Notes: generated from the letters alone by a model not told the origin. A stretch of 64,000 nt of DNA from Xanthobacteraceae bacterium (GCA_019750915.1 JAIENY010000067.1:1-64000); one strand, 5' to 3'; positions 42,072 through 52,414 are shown, counted from the first letter of the stretch. Made by a program: numbers and translations.

Positions 42072-42901
42072 GCGCTGAAATCCTTTCATTCGAAACCGGA
42101 TTGCCGACCGAGGCAGATCTCGCCGAGGGCGAGCCAGCGCTTGTTGTCGACGTCGAGGGGTATGAGGGGCCGCTTGATCTTCTGCTCGCACTCGCGCGCC
42201 AACAGAAGGTGGATCTGCACAAGATTTCGATTCTCGCGCTCGCCGATCAGTATCTGATCTTCATCGAGGCCGCGCGGAAGCTGCGGCTTGAGCTCGCGGC
42301 GGACTATCTGGTGATGGCGGCATGGCTTGCGTATCTAAAATCGCGCCTGCTGTTGCCGGAACCGGCGATGCCGGATGGTCCGAGCGCCGAGGATTTGGCG
42401 TCCGCGCTCGCCGCACGGCTGCGGAGGCTTGAACAGATCCGGGAAGCCTCGAATCGCTTGATGACACGGCCGCAACTGGGCCGGGACATTTTTCCGCGCG
42501 GCCTGCCGGAACAGATCGCGCAGATCAAGCATCCGCAATGGAATGCGACACTCTACGATCTGCTGTCGGCTTATGCCGTGCAGCGCCAGCAGCGCGTGCT
42601 CGCAACAGTGCATCTGGCCAAACGCACGGTGTGGTCGCTGGCCGAGGCGCGCGCAACGCTGGAACGGCTTGTCGGCGTCACCGAGGACTGGAGCTGCCTC
42701 GACGAATATCTGATGAACTATGTGATCGATCCGTCGCAGAAGACGACCGTACTCGCATCGAGCTTCGCATCGGCGCTGGAGCTTGTGCGGGAAGGCGTGA
42801 TGGACATCCATCAAAAGGAAGCATTCGCGCCGATTTATTTTCGTAAGCACTCGGCGGGTGGCGGGCAGGCTTCGTCTGTATCCGAAACACCGGTCGAGTA
42901 A
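42068..42901 (+). CDS. scpA: Segregation and condensation protein A
   Basis: Kleisin subunit of the SMC-ScpAB condensin for chromosome organisation. The protein has 277 residues. N-terminal kleisin motif: VVDVEGYEGPLDLLLALARQQKVDLHKISILALADQYL. It continues with YLVMAAWLAYLKSRLLLPEP. The C-terminal winged-helix region (REGVMDIHQKEAFAPIYFRK) ends the fold. Translationally coupled to nagZ; scpB follows within 21 bases. The smc gene is not in the window. Confidence 0.94.
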   Translation: MSAEILSFETGLPTEADLAEGEPALVVDVEGYEGPLDLLLALARQQKVDLHKISILALADQYLIFIEAARKLRLELAADYLVMAAWLAYLKSRLLLPEPAMPDGPSAEDLASALAARLRRLEQIREASNRLMTRPQLGRDIFPRGLPEQIAQIKHPQWNATLYDLLSAYAVQRQQRVLATVHLAKRTVWSLAEARATLERLVGVTEDWSCLDEYLMNYVIDPSQKTTVLASSFASALELVREGVMDIHQKEAFAPIYFRKHSAGGGQASSVSETPVE

Positions 42902-42922
42902 GTGGAAGAAGGAGAGCCCATC

Positions 42923-43693
42923 ATGGCGACCAATCTGGCAACCAAAGCCGTCAAGACGGAAGAAGTCTTGGAGGAAGTTGCTACAGAGCTCGTTCAGGAG
43001 GCTGCTGTAGATTCTTCCCCGACAGAAAACGCCGCCCGTCCCGAAGAGTTGCGCCTTCTTGAGGCCATGCTGTTTGCCTCCACCGAGCCGCTCGCTCAGG
43101 CCGCGCTGGCAAAGCGTTTGCCGGACGGAGCAGACGTGAAAGCGCTGCTGGAGCAGTTGCAGGCGGACTACACGTTGCGCGGTGTCAATCTTGTGCGTGT
43201 CGCCGACAAATGGAGCTTCCGCACTGCGAGCGATCTCTCCTGGCTGATGACGTGCGAAAGCACCGAGACGCGTCGCCTGTCGCGCGCGGCGATCGAGACG
43301 CTGGCAATCATCGCCTATCACCAGCCGGTGACGCGCGCCGAGATCGAAGAGATTCGCGGCGTCGTGACCTCGAAGGGCACGCTCGATGTATTGCTGGAAA
43401 CGGGCTGGATTCGCCCGCGCGGCCGCCGCAAAACGCCCGGCCGTCCGTTGACGTTCGGAACCACTGAAGCCTTTTTGTCGCAGTTCAGTCTCGAACAACT
43501 TGGCGATCTGCCGGGACTCGACGAATTGAAGGGAGCGGGTCTTCTCGACACGCGTCTGCCGACCGGCTTCAACGTGCCGATCCCATCGGACGATCCTTCG
43601 CTGCGCGAGGATGAAGATCCGCTTGATGCGGGCGATACCCTTGAACTTGCCCTGACCGTGCCCGTCGAACCCGAAGGCGAGGGTGAGAAGTAA
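42923..43693 (+). CDS. scpB: Segregation and condensation protein B
   Basis: Winged-helix dimer partner of ScpA in condensin. The protein has 256 residues. Seen: RPEELRLLEAMLFASTEPLAQAALAKRLP (first winged helix) and LSRAAIETLAIIAYHQPVTRAEIEEIRGV (second winged helix, the ScpB signature), followed by TLDVLLETGWIRPRGRRKTPGRPLTFGTTEAFL. The acidic tail is longer than in short ScpB proteins. ATG 42923 has GAAGGAG well placed; the track start (GTG 42902) directly abuts the scpA stop and is less likely. Confidence 0.92.
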   Translation: MATNLATKAVKTEEVLEEVATELVQEAAVDSSPTENAARPEELRLLEAMLFASTEPLAQAALAKRLPDGADVKALLEQLQADYTLRGVNLVRVADKWSFRTASDLSWLMTCESTETRRLSRAAIETLAIIAYHQPVTRAEIEEIRGVVTSKGTLDVLLETGWIRPRGRRKTPGRPLTFGTTEAFLSQFSLEQLGDLPGLDELKGAGLLDTRLPTGFNVPIPSDDPSLREDEDPLDAGDTLELALTVPVEPEGEGEK

Positions 43694-43699
43694 TTCAGT

Positions 43700-43731
43700 G
43701 TTACGGCAGTTTTTCCGAAAACTGCCGTAAC
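43700..43731. terminator. Hairpin after scpB
   Basis: GTTACGGCAGTTTT-TCCG-AAAACTGCCGTAAC, a perfect 14-bp stem six bases after the scpB stop. No T-run follows on the plus strand, so it may end the scpB transcript by folding plus processing, or be a protein site. It marks the end of the dgt-scpB run. Confidence 0.6.
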
Positions 43732-43916
43732 CAGCCTACCTAACGCTTTTGTAACCTTGCCGGCGGGCAAGAGCCTGTAACGCGTTGGCTTTTGCATCGT
43801 AATACTATGCAACCTGCGCAGGCTGATCGGCGGATCGCTAAGGGTTTTGGCAACATCGCGTTGATGAACGCGCCATCGAGAACAGGGCGCGGTATCAGAT
43901 ATGCGAGAGTTTTAAA

Positions 43917-45680
43917 ATGCTGCTTTTCCTTTTGGCCTATATCGGCGGTGTGCTGACGATCATCAGCCCCTGCATCCTTCCGGTTCTGCCTTTTGTGTTC
44001 GCCCGGGCTGATCGCCCCTTCATGCGTAGCGGGCTTCCGCTCCTTGTCGGCATGGCGCTGACTTTCGCGATTATCGCAACGCTGGCCGCAGTCGCCGGTG
44101 GCTGGGCCGTCGCCGCCAACGAGTACGGGCGGATCGTCGCCCTCGTGCTGCTGGCGTTTTTTGGTGTCACGTTGTTGTTTCCGGTACTGTCGGATCGGCT
44201 GACGCGTCCGCTGGTCGCGCTCGGCAATCGTTTGTCGCAGTCGGCCGATACCACCGAGAACGGCAGCGTCGTATCGTCGCTTCTTCTTGGCGTCGCGACC
44301 GGGTTGCTGTGGGCGCCCTGCGCCGGACCTGTGCTCGGCCTTATTCTGACAGGCGCTGCGCTTCAAGGCGCAAATGTGCAAACGACGCTGCTTTTGCTGG
44401 CTTATGCGTGTGGTGCCGCCACGTCGCTCGCACTGGCCCTGGTTGTCGGCGGTCGGGTTTTCGCCGCGATGAAAAGCTCGCTGGGGGCGGGTGAGTGGGT
44501 ACGTCGCGGTCTGGGTGCGGCAGTCCTCATTGCGGTGGTTGCGATCGGGCTCGGTGCCGACACCGGCTATTTGAGCAATCTTTCGTTGGCGCAGACATCG
44601 TCGCTTGAGCAGGCCTTGCTCGACAAGCTGAATCCAAAATCGACGACCGGAAGCGAGAAGTCGTCCGATCCGGGAATGATGATGGCCAAATCGGACGCCG
44701 GAGAAAAGGCGCTGCCTGTCGAAGGGACGTTGCCGTCGCTGTCGGGTGCTGTCGAATGGCTGAACTCGTCCCCGCTGTCTGCTGAACAGCTTCGCGGCAA
44801 GGTCGTGCTTGTCGATTTCTGGACCTATTCCTGCATCAATTGCTTGCGGACGCTTCCTTACGTTCGGGCATGGGCGGAAAAATACAAGGATCAGGGGCTC
44901 GTGGTCATCGGCGTCCATGCTCCGGAATTCGCCTTCGAAAAGAATATCGACAATGTGAAAAAGGCGGTCGCCGATCTGAAGGTCGATTATCCCGTCGCCA
45001 TCGATAACGACTACAAGATCTGGCGCGCGTTCGGCAACGAGTACTGGCCCGCGCACTATTTCATCGATGCCGAGGGGCGCATTCGTCACCATCACTTTGG
45101 CGAGGGCAATTACGCTGAATCCGAACGGGTCATCCAGCAGTTGCTCCAGCAGGCGGGACACAAGGTCGCATCGGCCGACGTTGTTTCGGTCAAGGCGACG
45201 GGGGTGGAAGCTGCGCCCGGCAAGAGCGGGGTGAAGTCACCGGAAACGTATGTCGGATATGAGCGGGCCGAGAACTTCGCATCGCCGGGCGGTATGGCGC
45301 GCGACGAAACTCGCTCTTACACGTCCGGCCAAACCCAGATGCTGAATGACTGGAGCTTGACGGGGACCTGGAAGGTCGGCGGCGAGGATGCCGCTCTGGC
45401 CACACCGGATGGCAGCATCGTCTATCGTTTTCATGCGCGGGACCTGCATCTTGTGCTCGGACCCGGTGCTGACGGAAAGCCCGTTCGGTTCCAGGTGACA
45501 ATCGATGGCAAGGAACCGGGAGATGACCGTGGCTCGGATGTCGCCGCCGACGGCTCTGGAACAGTGACTTCTCAAAGATTGTACCAATTGGTCCGGCAAA
45601 AAGGATCGGTAATGGACCGCACCTTCGAGATACGATTCCTGGACCCCGGCGTGCAAGCCTATGCGTTCACGTTCGGTTAG
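43917..45680 (+). CDS. dipZ: DipZ-type fusion: CcdA-like membrane domain with thioredoxin-like domains
   Basis: The protein has 587 residues. The first 215 are a CcdA/DsbD-type electron-transfer membrane domain with paired cysteines in TIISPCILPVLPF and LLWAPCAGPVLGL. A linker follows, then a TlpA/AhpC-type thioredoxin domain (about 265-420) with the redox motif CINC in FWTYSCINCLRTLPYVRAW. The C-terminal DipZ beta-domain (about 440-587) completes it. It should carry reducing power across the inner membrane to periplasmic thiols. It lies between scpB and tatA with hairpins on both sides. Confidence 0.9.
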   Translation: MLLFLLAYIGGVLTIISPCILPVLPFVFARADRPFMRSGLPLLVGMALTFAIIATLAAVAGGWAVAANEYGRIVALVLLAFFGVTLLFPVLSDRLTRPLVALGNRLSQSADTTENGSVVSSLLLGVATGLLWAPCAGPVLGLILTGAALQGANVQTTLLLLAYACGAATSLALALVVGGRVFAAMKSSLGAGEWVRRGLGAAVLIAVVAIGLGADTGYLSNLSLAQTSSLEQALLDKLNPKSTTGSEKSSDPGMMMAKSDAGEKALPVEGTLPSLSGAVEWLNSSPLSAEQLRGKVVLVDFWTYSCINCLRTLPYVRAWAEKYKDQGLVVIGVHAPEFAFEKNIDNVKKAVADLKVDYPVAIDNDYKIWRAFGNEYWPAHYFIDAEGRIRHHHFGEGNYAESERVIQQLLQQAGHKVASADVVSVKATGVEAAPGKSGVKSPETYVGYERAENFASPGGMARDETRSYTSGQTQMLNDWSLTGTWKVGGEDAALATPDGSIVYRFHARDLHLVLGPGADGKPVRFQVTIDGKEPGDDRGSDVAADGSGTVTSQRLYQLVRQKGSVMDRTFEIRFLDPGVQAYAFTFG

Positions 45681-45738
45681 GCCGGTCCTGCAGATTATTC
45701 CAGCCGGAAGACGAATTAACGGTCGTGACGGGAAAAGG

Positions 45739-45762
45739 GGGGTACGCTGTTTGGCGTACTCC
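45739..45762 (+). terminator. Hairpin after dipZ
   Basis: GGGGTACGC, loop TGTTTG, GCGTACTCC (9 bp with one G-U), 58 bases after the dipZ stop and about 90 before tatA. No T-run follows. A weak terminator or RNA stem between dipZ and the tat genes. Confidence 0.45.
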
Positions 45763-45849
45763 TAAGTCCTTGTTTTCGACACCTCTTGCGCCTAATTTCA
45801 GGTAGAGAGAGGCCGGTGGGTCCGGCGCGTATATTCGAAAGGAAGCGGC

Positions 45850-46083
45850 ATGGGTTCGATGAGTATCTGGCACTGGATTATCGTGATCGCGATTGTCCTG
45901 TTGCTGTTCGGCCGCGGCAAGATTTCCGACCTGATGGGCGACGTCGCTCAGGGCATCAAGGCCTTCAAGAAGGGCATGGCCGAGGACGATAAGCCGGCCG
46001 AGAAGCAGGAGCCGGTGCGCAACATCGAGAATTCCCCGCAGGCTTCGACGCCGCCCCACGATGTTGGCGGCAAGGTCGTTTGA
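45850..46083 (+). CDS. tatA: Sec-independent protein translocase TatA
   Basis: Pore-forming subunit of the twin-arginine translocase. The protein has 77 residues: an N-terminal membrane helix ([17 protein letters not shown]), the [24 protein letters not shown] hinge and amphipathic helix typical of TatA, and a charged tail. GGAAG upstream supports ATG 45850. It is 47 bases ahead of tatB. Confidence 0.94.
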   Translation: MGSMSIWHWIIVIAIVLLLFGRGKISDLMGDVAQGIKAFKKGMAEDDKPAEKQEPVRNIENSPQASTPPHDVGGKVV

Positions 46084-46130
46084 GGCAGGTAACGCGCGAC
46101 AGCTTTGCTCTTCGCGCTACGGGATGATGT

Positions 46131-46577
46131 ATGTTCGACATCGGGTGGAGTGAGCTGCTCGTCATCGCGGTTGTCGCGCTGGTTGCTATTGGTCCGAAGG
46201 AATTGCCCGGCGTGCTCCGCATGATCGGGCAATGGATCGGTAAGGCCCGTCGTATGGCATCCGAGTTTCAGGGGCAATTCAACGAAGCCATGCGCGAGGC
46301 CGAAATGGCCGATATCAAGAAATCGTTCGATGACGTGTCGGCGGCTGCGCGCAGCCTGAACCCGGTCAGTCTGCTGACTTCGGCGGCGAAGGACGTGGAG
46401 GATGCGGTCAGGATCGAACCGTCTGCCCCCGCCGCTTCAGTGGAGCCGATGACAGAATCAACCTTTGTCGAGGCTGATGCGACCACGCTGATGACGGAAA
46501 TTCCCGAGCCGATGACAGAGACGCCGGTACCTGCGCCTTCGACACCTCCTGAAACGCCGGACGCCAAAGCGTCATGA
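46131..46577 (+). CDS. tatB: Sec-independent protein translocase TatB
   Basis: Signal-recognition partner of TatC. The protein has 148 residues: [35 protein letters not shown] is the TatB membrane helix with the conserved glutamate and GP hinge. A long amphipathic helix follows ([29 protein letters not shown]), with a Pro/Thr-rich tail. The stop overlaps the tatC start (ATGA), indicating coupling. Confidence 0.95.
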   Translation: MFDIGWSELLVIAVVALVAIGPKELPGVLRMIGQWIGKARRMASEFQGQFNEAMREAEMADIKKSFDDVSAAARSLNPVSLLTSAAKDVEDAVRIEPSAPAASVEPMTESTFVEADATTLMTEIPEPMTETPVPAPSTPPETPDAKAS

Positions 46578-47401
46578 GTGCGGAAGATATTGAATCCAGC
46601 AAAGCGCCGTTGATGGAGCATCTGATCGAGCTGCGTTCGCGGCTGGTCAAGGCGCTTTTGGCATTCGGCGTTGCTTTCATCCTTTGCTTCTTCTTCGCCA
46701 AGCAGATCTACAACATCCTTGTCTGGCCGTTTGTCTGGGTCGCAGGGCCGGAAAACTCGAAATTCATCTACACGGCGCTGCTCGAATACTTCATCACTCA
46801 GTTGAAGCTCGCTTTGTTCGGTGCGGGTTTCATCTCGTTTCCGATCATCGCCACCCAGATCTACAAATTCGTCGCGCCCGGCCTGTACAAGCACGAACGC
46901 GGCGCGTTTTTGCCATATCTGGTCGCGACGCCGTTTTTCTTCGCGTTGGGCACGTTGCTGGTTTATTTCGTCGTGCTGCCCATGCTGATACGTTTCTCGC
47001 TCGGCATGCAGCAGGCGGGTGGGGCGGAAACGGCGCAGATCGCGCTGCTGCCCAAGGTCGGCGAATACCTGTCGCTGATGATGTCGTTGATTTTCGCGTT
47101 CGGTATCGCGTTCCAGTTGCCGGTGATCCTGACACTGCTCGCCCGGATCGGTATCCTCACCGCCAAGCAATTGCGGGAGAAACGGCGCTATTTCGTGGTC
47201 GCTGCGTTTGTTATCGCGGCGGTGCTGACACCGCCGGATATCATCAGCCAGATGTCGCTCGCGCTGCCTTTGCTGGTGCTCTACGAAGGCTCGATCATCG
47301 CCGTCGCGATCCTGGAAAAGAAGCGTGATGCGCTGAACAAAGACTCCGGTAAGCCGCCGACCACGCCTGAACCGCCTCCGGCGCTTCCCGCCGCGGAATA
47401 A
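46574..47401 (+). CDS. tatC: Sec-independent protein translocase TatC
   Basis: Polytopic receptor for twin-arginine signal peptides. The protein has 275 residues with about six membrane segments. Seen: the N-terminal [21 protein letters not shown] (HL.ELR motif), the [17 protein letters not shown]-like loop ([13 protein letters not shown]), the [18 protein letters not shown] segment, and ADIITPP-type [19 protein letters not shown] Pro-rich C-terminal tail follows the last helix. Confidence 0.96.
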   Translation: MSAEDIESSKAPLMEHLIELRSRLVKALLAFGVAFILCFFFAKQIYNILVWPFVWVAGPENSKFIYTALLEYFITQLKLALFGAGFISFPIIATQIYKFVAPGLYKHERGAFLPYLVATPFFFALGTLLVYFVVLPMLIRFSLGMQQAGGAETAQIALLPKVGEYLSLMMSLIFAFGIAFQLPVILTLLARIGILTAKQLREKRRYFVVAAFVIAAVLTPPDIISQMSLALPLLVLYEGSIIAVAILEKKRDALNKDSGKPPTTPEPPPALPAAE

Positions 47402-47451
47402 CCTTCTGCCGTTTCCTTCGGATATTGTTCGCTCGACACCCTCGATTCGCC

Positions 47452-47561
47452 ATGCCCGGGCTTGACCGGGGCATCCGCGCCTTGTTTTAACGCGCTCATT
47501 CTGGAGACAGACGTGGATGGCCGGGATTCGGCTAAAAGCGCTCCGCGCTTTGCCCGGCCAT
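47452..47561. repeat. Bradyrhizobiaceae-type dispersed palindromic element
   Basis: Two stem structures lie in the tatC-serS gap. The first is ATGCCCGGG-CTTGA-CCGGGGCAT at 47452-47474 (one mismatch). The second is compound: ATGGCCGGG at 47517-47525 pairs with CCCGGCCAT at 47553-47561, enclosing AAAGCGC-TCC-GCGCTTT at 47535-47551. The wording (cgtggatggccggg...cccggccatgacg; catgcccgggcttgaccggggcat) is that of the dispersed intergenic repeats familiar from Bradyrhizobium and relatives. No gene is inside. Confidence 0.75.
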
Positions 47562-47563
47562 GA

Positions 47564-48991
<1,428 letters not shown>

Positions 48992-48995
48992 GGCC

Positions 48996-49760
48996 ATGCG
49001 AATTCTGTGTACCAACGATGATGGCATCCACGCGCCGGGCATCAGGGTCAATGAGGAGATCGCGCGCCAGTTGTCGGATGATGTCTGGATCGTCGCGCCC
49101 GAACTCGATCAATCCGGCGTGTCGCATTCGCTTTCGCTCAACGATCCGCTGCGGCTGCGCGAGATCGACAACCGGCATTTCGCCGTGCGTGGCACGCCGA
49201 CCGATTGCGTGATCATGGGTTCGCGCCATGTCATGCCCGACTGGCCGGATATCGTGATCTCGGGTGTCAACAAGGGCCGCAACGTCGCCGAGGATGTCGT
49301 TTATTCCGGCACCATAGCGGGCGCACTTGAGGGCACCATTCTGGGGCTGCCTTCGTTTGCGTTGTCGCAGGAGTTTGGCGGACGCGCGAACCGCGACAAG
49401 CCGATGTGGGATGTGGCGCTGAAGTACGGCGCGGGCGTCATCCGCAAGGTGATGAAACTCGGTGTTCCGGCGGACACCGTGATCAACGTGAACTTCCCGG
49501 CCTGCGAGCCCGAAAGTGTGCGGGGCATCGTCGTGACGCGGCAGGGCAAGCGTAATCAGGGCTTCCTGCGCGTCGATGGCCGCGAGGACGGGCGCGGCAA
49601 TCCTTATTACTGGATCGGCTTTCAGCAGTTCGAGAAGATTGATCCGCCGGGCGAAGGCACCGATCTTGCGGCCCTCGAGGCTCACTACGTATCGGTCACG
49701 CCGCTGCGTCTCGATCGCACGGATGTTTCGTTTTCCGAAGAACTGCGAAAGCTGTTTTGA
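48996..49760 (+). CDS. surE: 5'/3'-nucleotidase SurE
   Basis: Metal-dependent nucleoside monophosphatase. The protein has 254 residues. The N-terminal active-site motif is MRILCTNDDGIHAPGI, with SGVSHSLSLNDPLRL, GTPTDCVIMG, and DIVISGVNKGRNVAEDVVYSGTIAGA completing the family signature. ATG 48996 lies four bases after the serS stop; the track start 48960 is inside serS. The surE-pcm-nlpD order of E. coli is kept here, interrupted only by a minus-strand receiver gene. Confidence 0.96.
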   Translation: MRILCTNDDGIHAPGIRVNEEIARQLSDDVWIVAPELDQSGVSHSLSLNDPLRLREIDNRHFAVRGTPTDCVIMGSRHVMPDWPDIVISGVNKGRNVAEDVVYSGTIAGALEGTILGLPSFALSQEFGGRANRDKPMWDVALKYGAGVIRKVMKLGVPADTVINVNFPACEPESVRGIVVTRQGKRNQGFLRVDGREDGRGNPYYWIGFQQFEKIDPPGEGTDLAALEAHYVSVTPLRLDRTDVSFSEELRKLF

Positions 49761-49762
49761 GG

Positions 49763-50143
49763 TCAGGCGGCTTTGCCGCGCAGCGTGTGGTCGATCATCT
49801 TCGCCAGCGTGTCCATCTGGAAAGGTTTTTGCAGCGCCGGGCGGTCGCGGAATTTTTCCGGCAACCCCTGCACCCCATAACCGGTAGCGAACACGAATGG
49901 GCGGTTGCGCAGTTGGACGGCTTCGGCGACCGGGGAAATCACCTTGCCGTTGACGTTGACGTCAAGGATGGCGATATCGAAATTCGTGCATTGGACCAGG
50001 CGCACGGCCTCGTCGATATCGCCTGCCTCCGCTGCGACCCTGTAACCAAGCTCCTCAAGCATGTCGGAGACCATCATGCGGATCATGACTTCGTCTTCGA
50101 CAAGAAAGACCGATTTGCGTTCGCTCGAGATGCCGCCAGGCAT
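49763..50143 (-). CDS. Single-domain response regulator, FATGUY type
   Basis: The protein is 126 residues of receiver domain only, with no output domain. Acidic pocket Glu16-Asp17 (FLVEDEVM), phospho-acceptor Asp61 (IAILDVNVNG), Lys106 (ALQKPF). The stretch PFVFATGYGVQGLPE (83-95) matches the FATGUY motif of the Sma0114-like receivers, which partner with HWE/HisKA_2 kinases and typically act as phosphate shuttles or sinks. No kinase gene is nearby. Convergent with surE (2-base gap) and divergent from pcm. Confidence 0.9.
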   Translation of the reverse strand: MPGGISSERKSVFLVEDEVMIRMMVSDMLEELGYRVAAEAGDIDEAVRLVQCTNFDIAILDVNVNGKVISPVAEAVQLRNRPFVFATGYGVQGLPEKFRDRPALQKPFQMDTLAKMIDHTLRGKAA

Positions 50144-50158
50144 GCTATCCCCGATTTT

Positions 50159-50216
50159 CTGCGGAGAAATTCGATCCGCAGTGCTAACAATAGGGTCTTT
50201 TCAGGGTGACGTCACC
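50159..50216. promoter_or_regulatory. Two palindromes between the receiver gene and pcm
   Basis: CTGCGGA-N9-TCCGCAG at 50159-50181 lies 16 bases upstream of the receiver start. GGTGACGTCACC at 50205-50216 is a perfect 12-bp palindrome. Both sit in the shared divergent promoter region and look like dimeric-regulator sites; no factor can be named. Confidence 0.45.
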
Positions 50217-50295
50217 TATTCCCACGGCGCGGGAAAGGCCAAATCTTGAAGGATTTGAGCTAATTTGGGCCGTTAGAGATCAGTCGGCAACCCTG

Positions 50296-50937
50296 ATGCA
50301 GTCGTCCCCCGAGAAGTTGAACTTCCAGCTCAGCCTGCGGCGCAGGGGAATCAGCGACCAGGCCGTCCTCAAGGCAATGGAGGATGTGCCTCGTGAGGTG
50401 TTCGTGGAGCACGCAGACATCGACGCTGCTTATCACGACACCGCCCTCGGGATTTCCTGCGGCCAGACCATCAGCCAGCCTTATGTTGTGGCCTACATGA
50501 CCGAGCAGCTGCGTCTACACCCCCGCCATCGCGTGCTGGAGATCGGGACCGGCTCCGGATATCAGGCGGCGATCCTGTCCCGGATGGTGCGGGATGTCGT
50601 AAGCCTTGAGCGCTATCGGACGTTGGCGGAGACGGCACGCCGCAGACTGGCGTCGCTGGGCCATGACAATGTCGAGGTCGTTGTGGCTGATGGCATCGAT
50701 CCGCCGCAGACACTCGGCACGTTCGATCGCATCATCGTCACGGCCTCGTTGGAGGCGATCCCCGATCAGCTCAAGGAGCGGCTGGAGCCCGAGGGGATCC
50801 TGATCGGGCCGGTCGGTCCGCAGGACGGCTTGCAGAATCTGGTACGTGTCAGGCGAACCGAACGCGGTTTTGAGGAAGACAAGCTCATTGGGGTGCGCTT
50901 CGTGCCGGCACTGCCGGGTCTGGCCAAAGAACTTTGA
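50296..50937 (+). CDS. pcm: Protein-L-isoaspartate O-methyltransferase
   Basis: SAM-dependent repair enzyme that methylates isoaspartyl residues in aged proteins. The protein has 213 residues. Seen: [22 protein letters not shown], the catalytic-region [20 protein letters not shown], and SAM motif [20 protein letters not shown] 50296 ([18 protein letters not shown]) matches family length; the track start 50206 would add 30 unsupported residues and overlap the palindrome. No strong ribosome-binding site is evident. nlpD follows after 143 bases. Confidence 0.92.
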   Translation: MQSSPEKLNFQLSLRRRGISDQAVLKAMEDVPREVFVEHADIDAAYHDTALGISCGQTISQPYVVAYMTEQLRLHPRHRVLEIGTGSGYQAAILSRMVRDVVSLERYRTLAETARRRLASLGHDNVEVVVADGIDPPQTLGTFDRIIVTASLEAIPDQLKERLEPEGILIGPVGPQDGLQNLVRVRRTERGFEEDKLIGVRFVPALPGLAKEL

Positions 50938-51080
50938 TTGGAACCCGAATTCCTACCGTCGCGGTAACCATAAAAATCTACTAGTCCTTTGACTCCAATG
51001 GCATGGCGGGATGCTTAAAGGGTTGTTTACGGACGACATGTTTACTCAAAACAGTGCCAGTTGCGTACCAGTGAGTAACC

Positions 51081-52397
51081 ATGACCCGTCTTCCTTTGTC
51101 AGGCGCGCGCCGCGCCCCGCAGTTTGCGGTGATGGCGCTGGTGTCCATCGCATTTGGTGGATGTAGCGCTGATTACGATTCCCGCTTCTCCAGCGATTCG
51201 TTCCAGAATCCGTTTGCCTCGCAGCGATCCGACGCGACCGGCTCGGTGCCGAACAACCATTATTCTCAGCGTGAGCTTCCACAATACCGGCGTCCGGCGA
51301 GCGCCCCCATTGTGTCCGCGCCATTGTCTTCTCCCGTTGCGCAGAACGTGACCGGAGGCGGTCGCGGTATTGGGTCTTATACGCCCCCTGCTGGCAATCC
51401 GATTGAGACGACCGGCAGCGTCGCGCCTCGCTCGGTCGCGGCGAACCCGCAGGGCTGGTCGCGTGACGGCGGCACCCGCATCATTGTCGGCTCGGCGGAC
51501 ACGCTGGATGTCATCGCGAAGCGCTACAATGTGCCGGCGGCCGCCATCCTTCATGCCAACGGCTATAACGGTCCGCGCGTTTTGTCGCCGGGCCAGTCCT
51601 TGATCATTCCGAAGCGGACCGTGACGGCACGCAACGAGCCGTCTGCTATTCCGACCGCGCCGGCGAACCACGCAGCGACTGCGCAGGGCAGTGTTCACTA
51701 CGTGAATCGCGGTGACACGCTGATGAATGTCGCGCGCCGCAATCAGATTCCGGTTTTGCAGCTTGCGCGTGCCAACAATCTGCCAGTCACCGCCCAACTT
51801 CAAATTGGCAGCAAAATCATTGTCCCTGCGGGGGCATCCTCACCGGTTGCTGCTGCTGCCCCTGTTGTGCCAGCGCAGTCCGCCGCGCTGCCTCCCGTGA
51901 CACAGCCTGCAACGGTCGTCGCAACCGCCGAACCTGCCCAGAAGGCACGTCTTGCGACGGAAACCAAAGAGCTTGAACAGTCGCAATCGCCTGTGAAGGC
52001 GGAAGCGACCAATGCACTGCCGGCATTTCGCTGGCCGGCGCGTGGCCGTGTGATCGCGTCGTACGGTGCGAAGACCAACGGCAAGCAGAACGACGGCATC
52101 AACATTGCCGTGCCGGAGGGCACGCCGGTGAAGGCGGCCGATGATGGCGTGGTCGCTTATGCGGGCAATGAACTCAAGGGTTATGGCAATCTGGTCCTGG
52201 TGCGGCATGCCAACGGCTATGTCACCGCGTATGCCCACGCGAGTGAGCTGATGGTGAAGCGCGGTGATACGATCAAGCGCGGCCAGGTGATTGCCAAATC
52301 GGGTCAGACAGGAGAGGTGGGGTCTCCGCAGCTTCACTTCGAGATTCGAAAAGGATCTTCACCTGTCGACCCGCTTCAATTCCTCAACGGCGCCTGA
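51081..52397 (+). CDS. nlpD: NlpD-like lipoprotein with LysM repeats and degenerate M23 (LytM) domain
   Basis: The protein has 438 residues. A lipoprotein-like signal ends at Cys28 (VSIAFGGC). Two LysM peptidoglycan-binding repeats follow (about 134-180, IIVGSADTLDVIAKRYNVP; about 205-250, VHYVNRGDTLMNVARRNQIP), then a C-terminal LytM domain (316-438). The zinc-ligand positions are changed: NDGINIA in place of HxGxDI-type, and PQLHFEIR in place of HLHFE. Like E. coli NlpD it is therefore more likely an amidase activator than a peptidase. Context surE-pcm-nlpD supports the name. Confidence 0.9.
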   Translation: MTRLPLSGARRAPQFAVMALVSIAFGGCSADYDSRFSSDSFQNPFASQRSDATGSVPNNHYSQRELPQYRRPASAPIVSAPLSSPVAQNVTGGGRGIGSYTPPAGNPIETTGSVAPRSVAANPQGWSRDGGTRIIVGSADTLDVIAKRYNVPAAAILHANGYNGPRVLSPGQSLIIPKRTVTARNEPSAIPTAPANHAATAQGSVHYVNRGDTLMNVARRNQIPVLQLARANNLPVTAQLQIGSKIIVPAGASSPVAAAAPVVPAQSAALPPVTQPATVVATAEPAQKARLATETKELEQSQSPVKAEATNALPAFRWPARGRVIASYGAKTNGKQNDGINIAVPEGTPVKAADDGVVAYAGNELKGYGNLVLVRHANGYVTAYAHASELMVKRGDTIKRGQVIAKSGQTGEVGSPQLHFEIRKGSSPVDPLQFLNGA

Positions 52398-52414
52398 TGG
52401 CGCCGTTTTCTTTT
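52386..52414. terminator. Terminator overlapping the nlpD stop codon
   Basis: AACGGCGCC-TGAT-GGCGCCGTT followed by TTCTTTT. The loop contains the nlpD stop codon, so the last codons form the stem. It separates nlpD from the convergent lysR gene. Confidence 0.8.

Noticed and set aside
50941-50966. GGAAC followed 17 bases later by CGGT upstream of nlpD
   Set aside because: The -10 reads CGGT, not CGTT, and the site is about 115 bases from the start codon.
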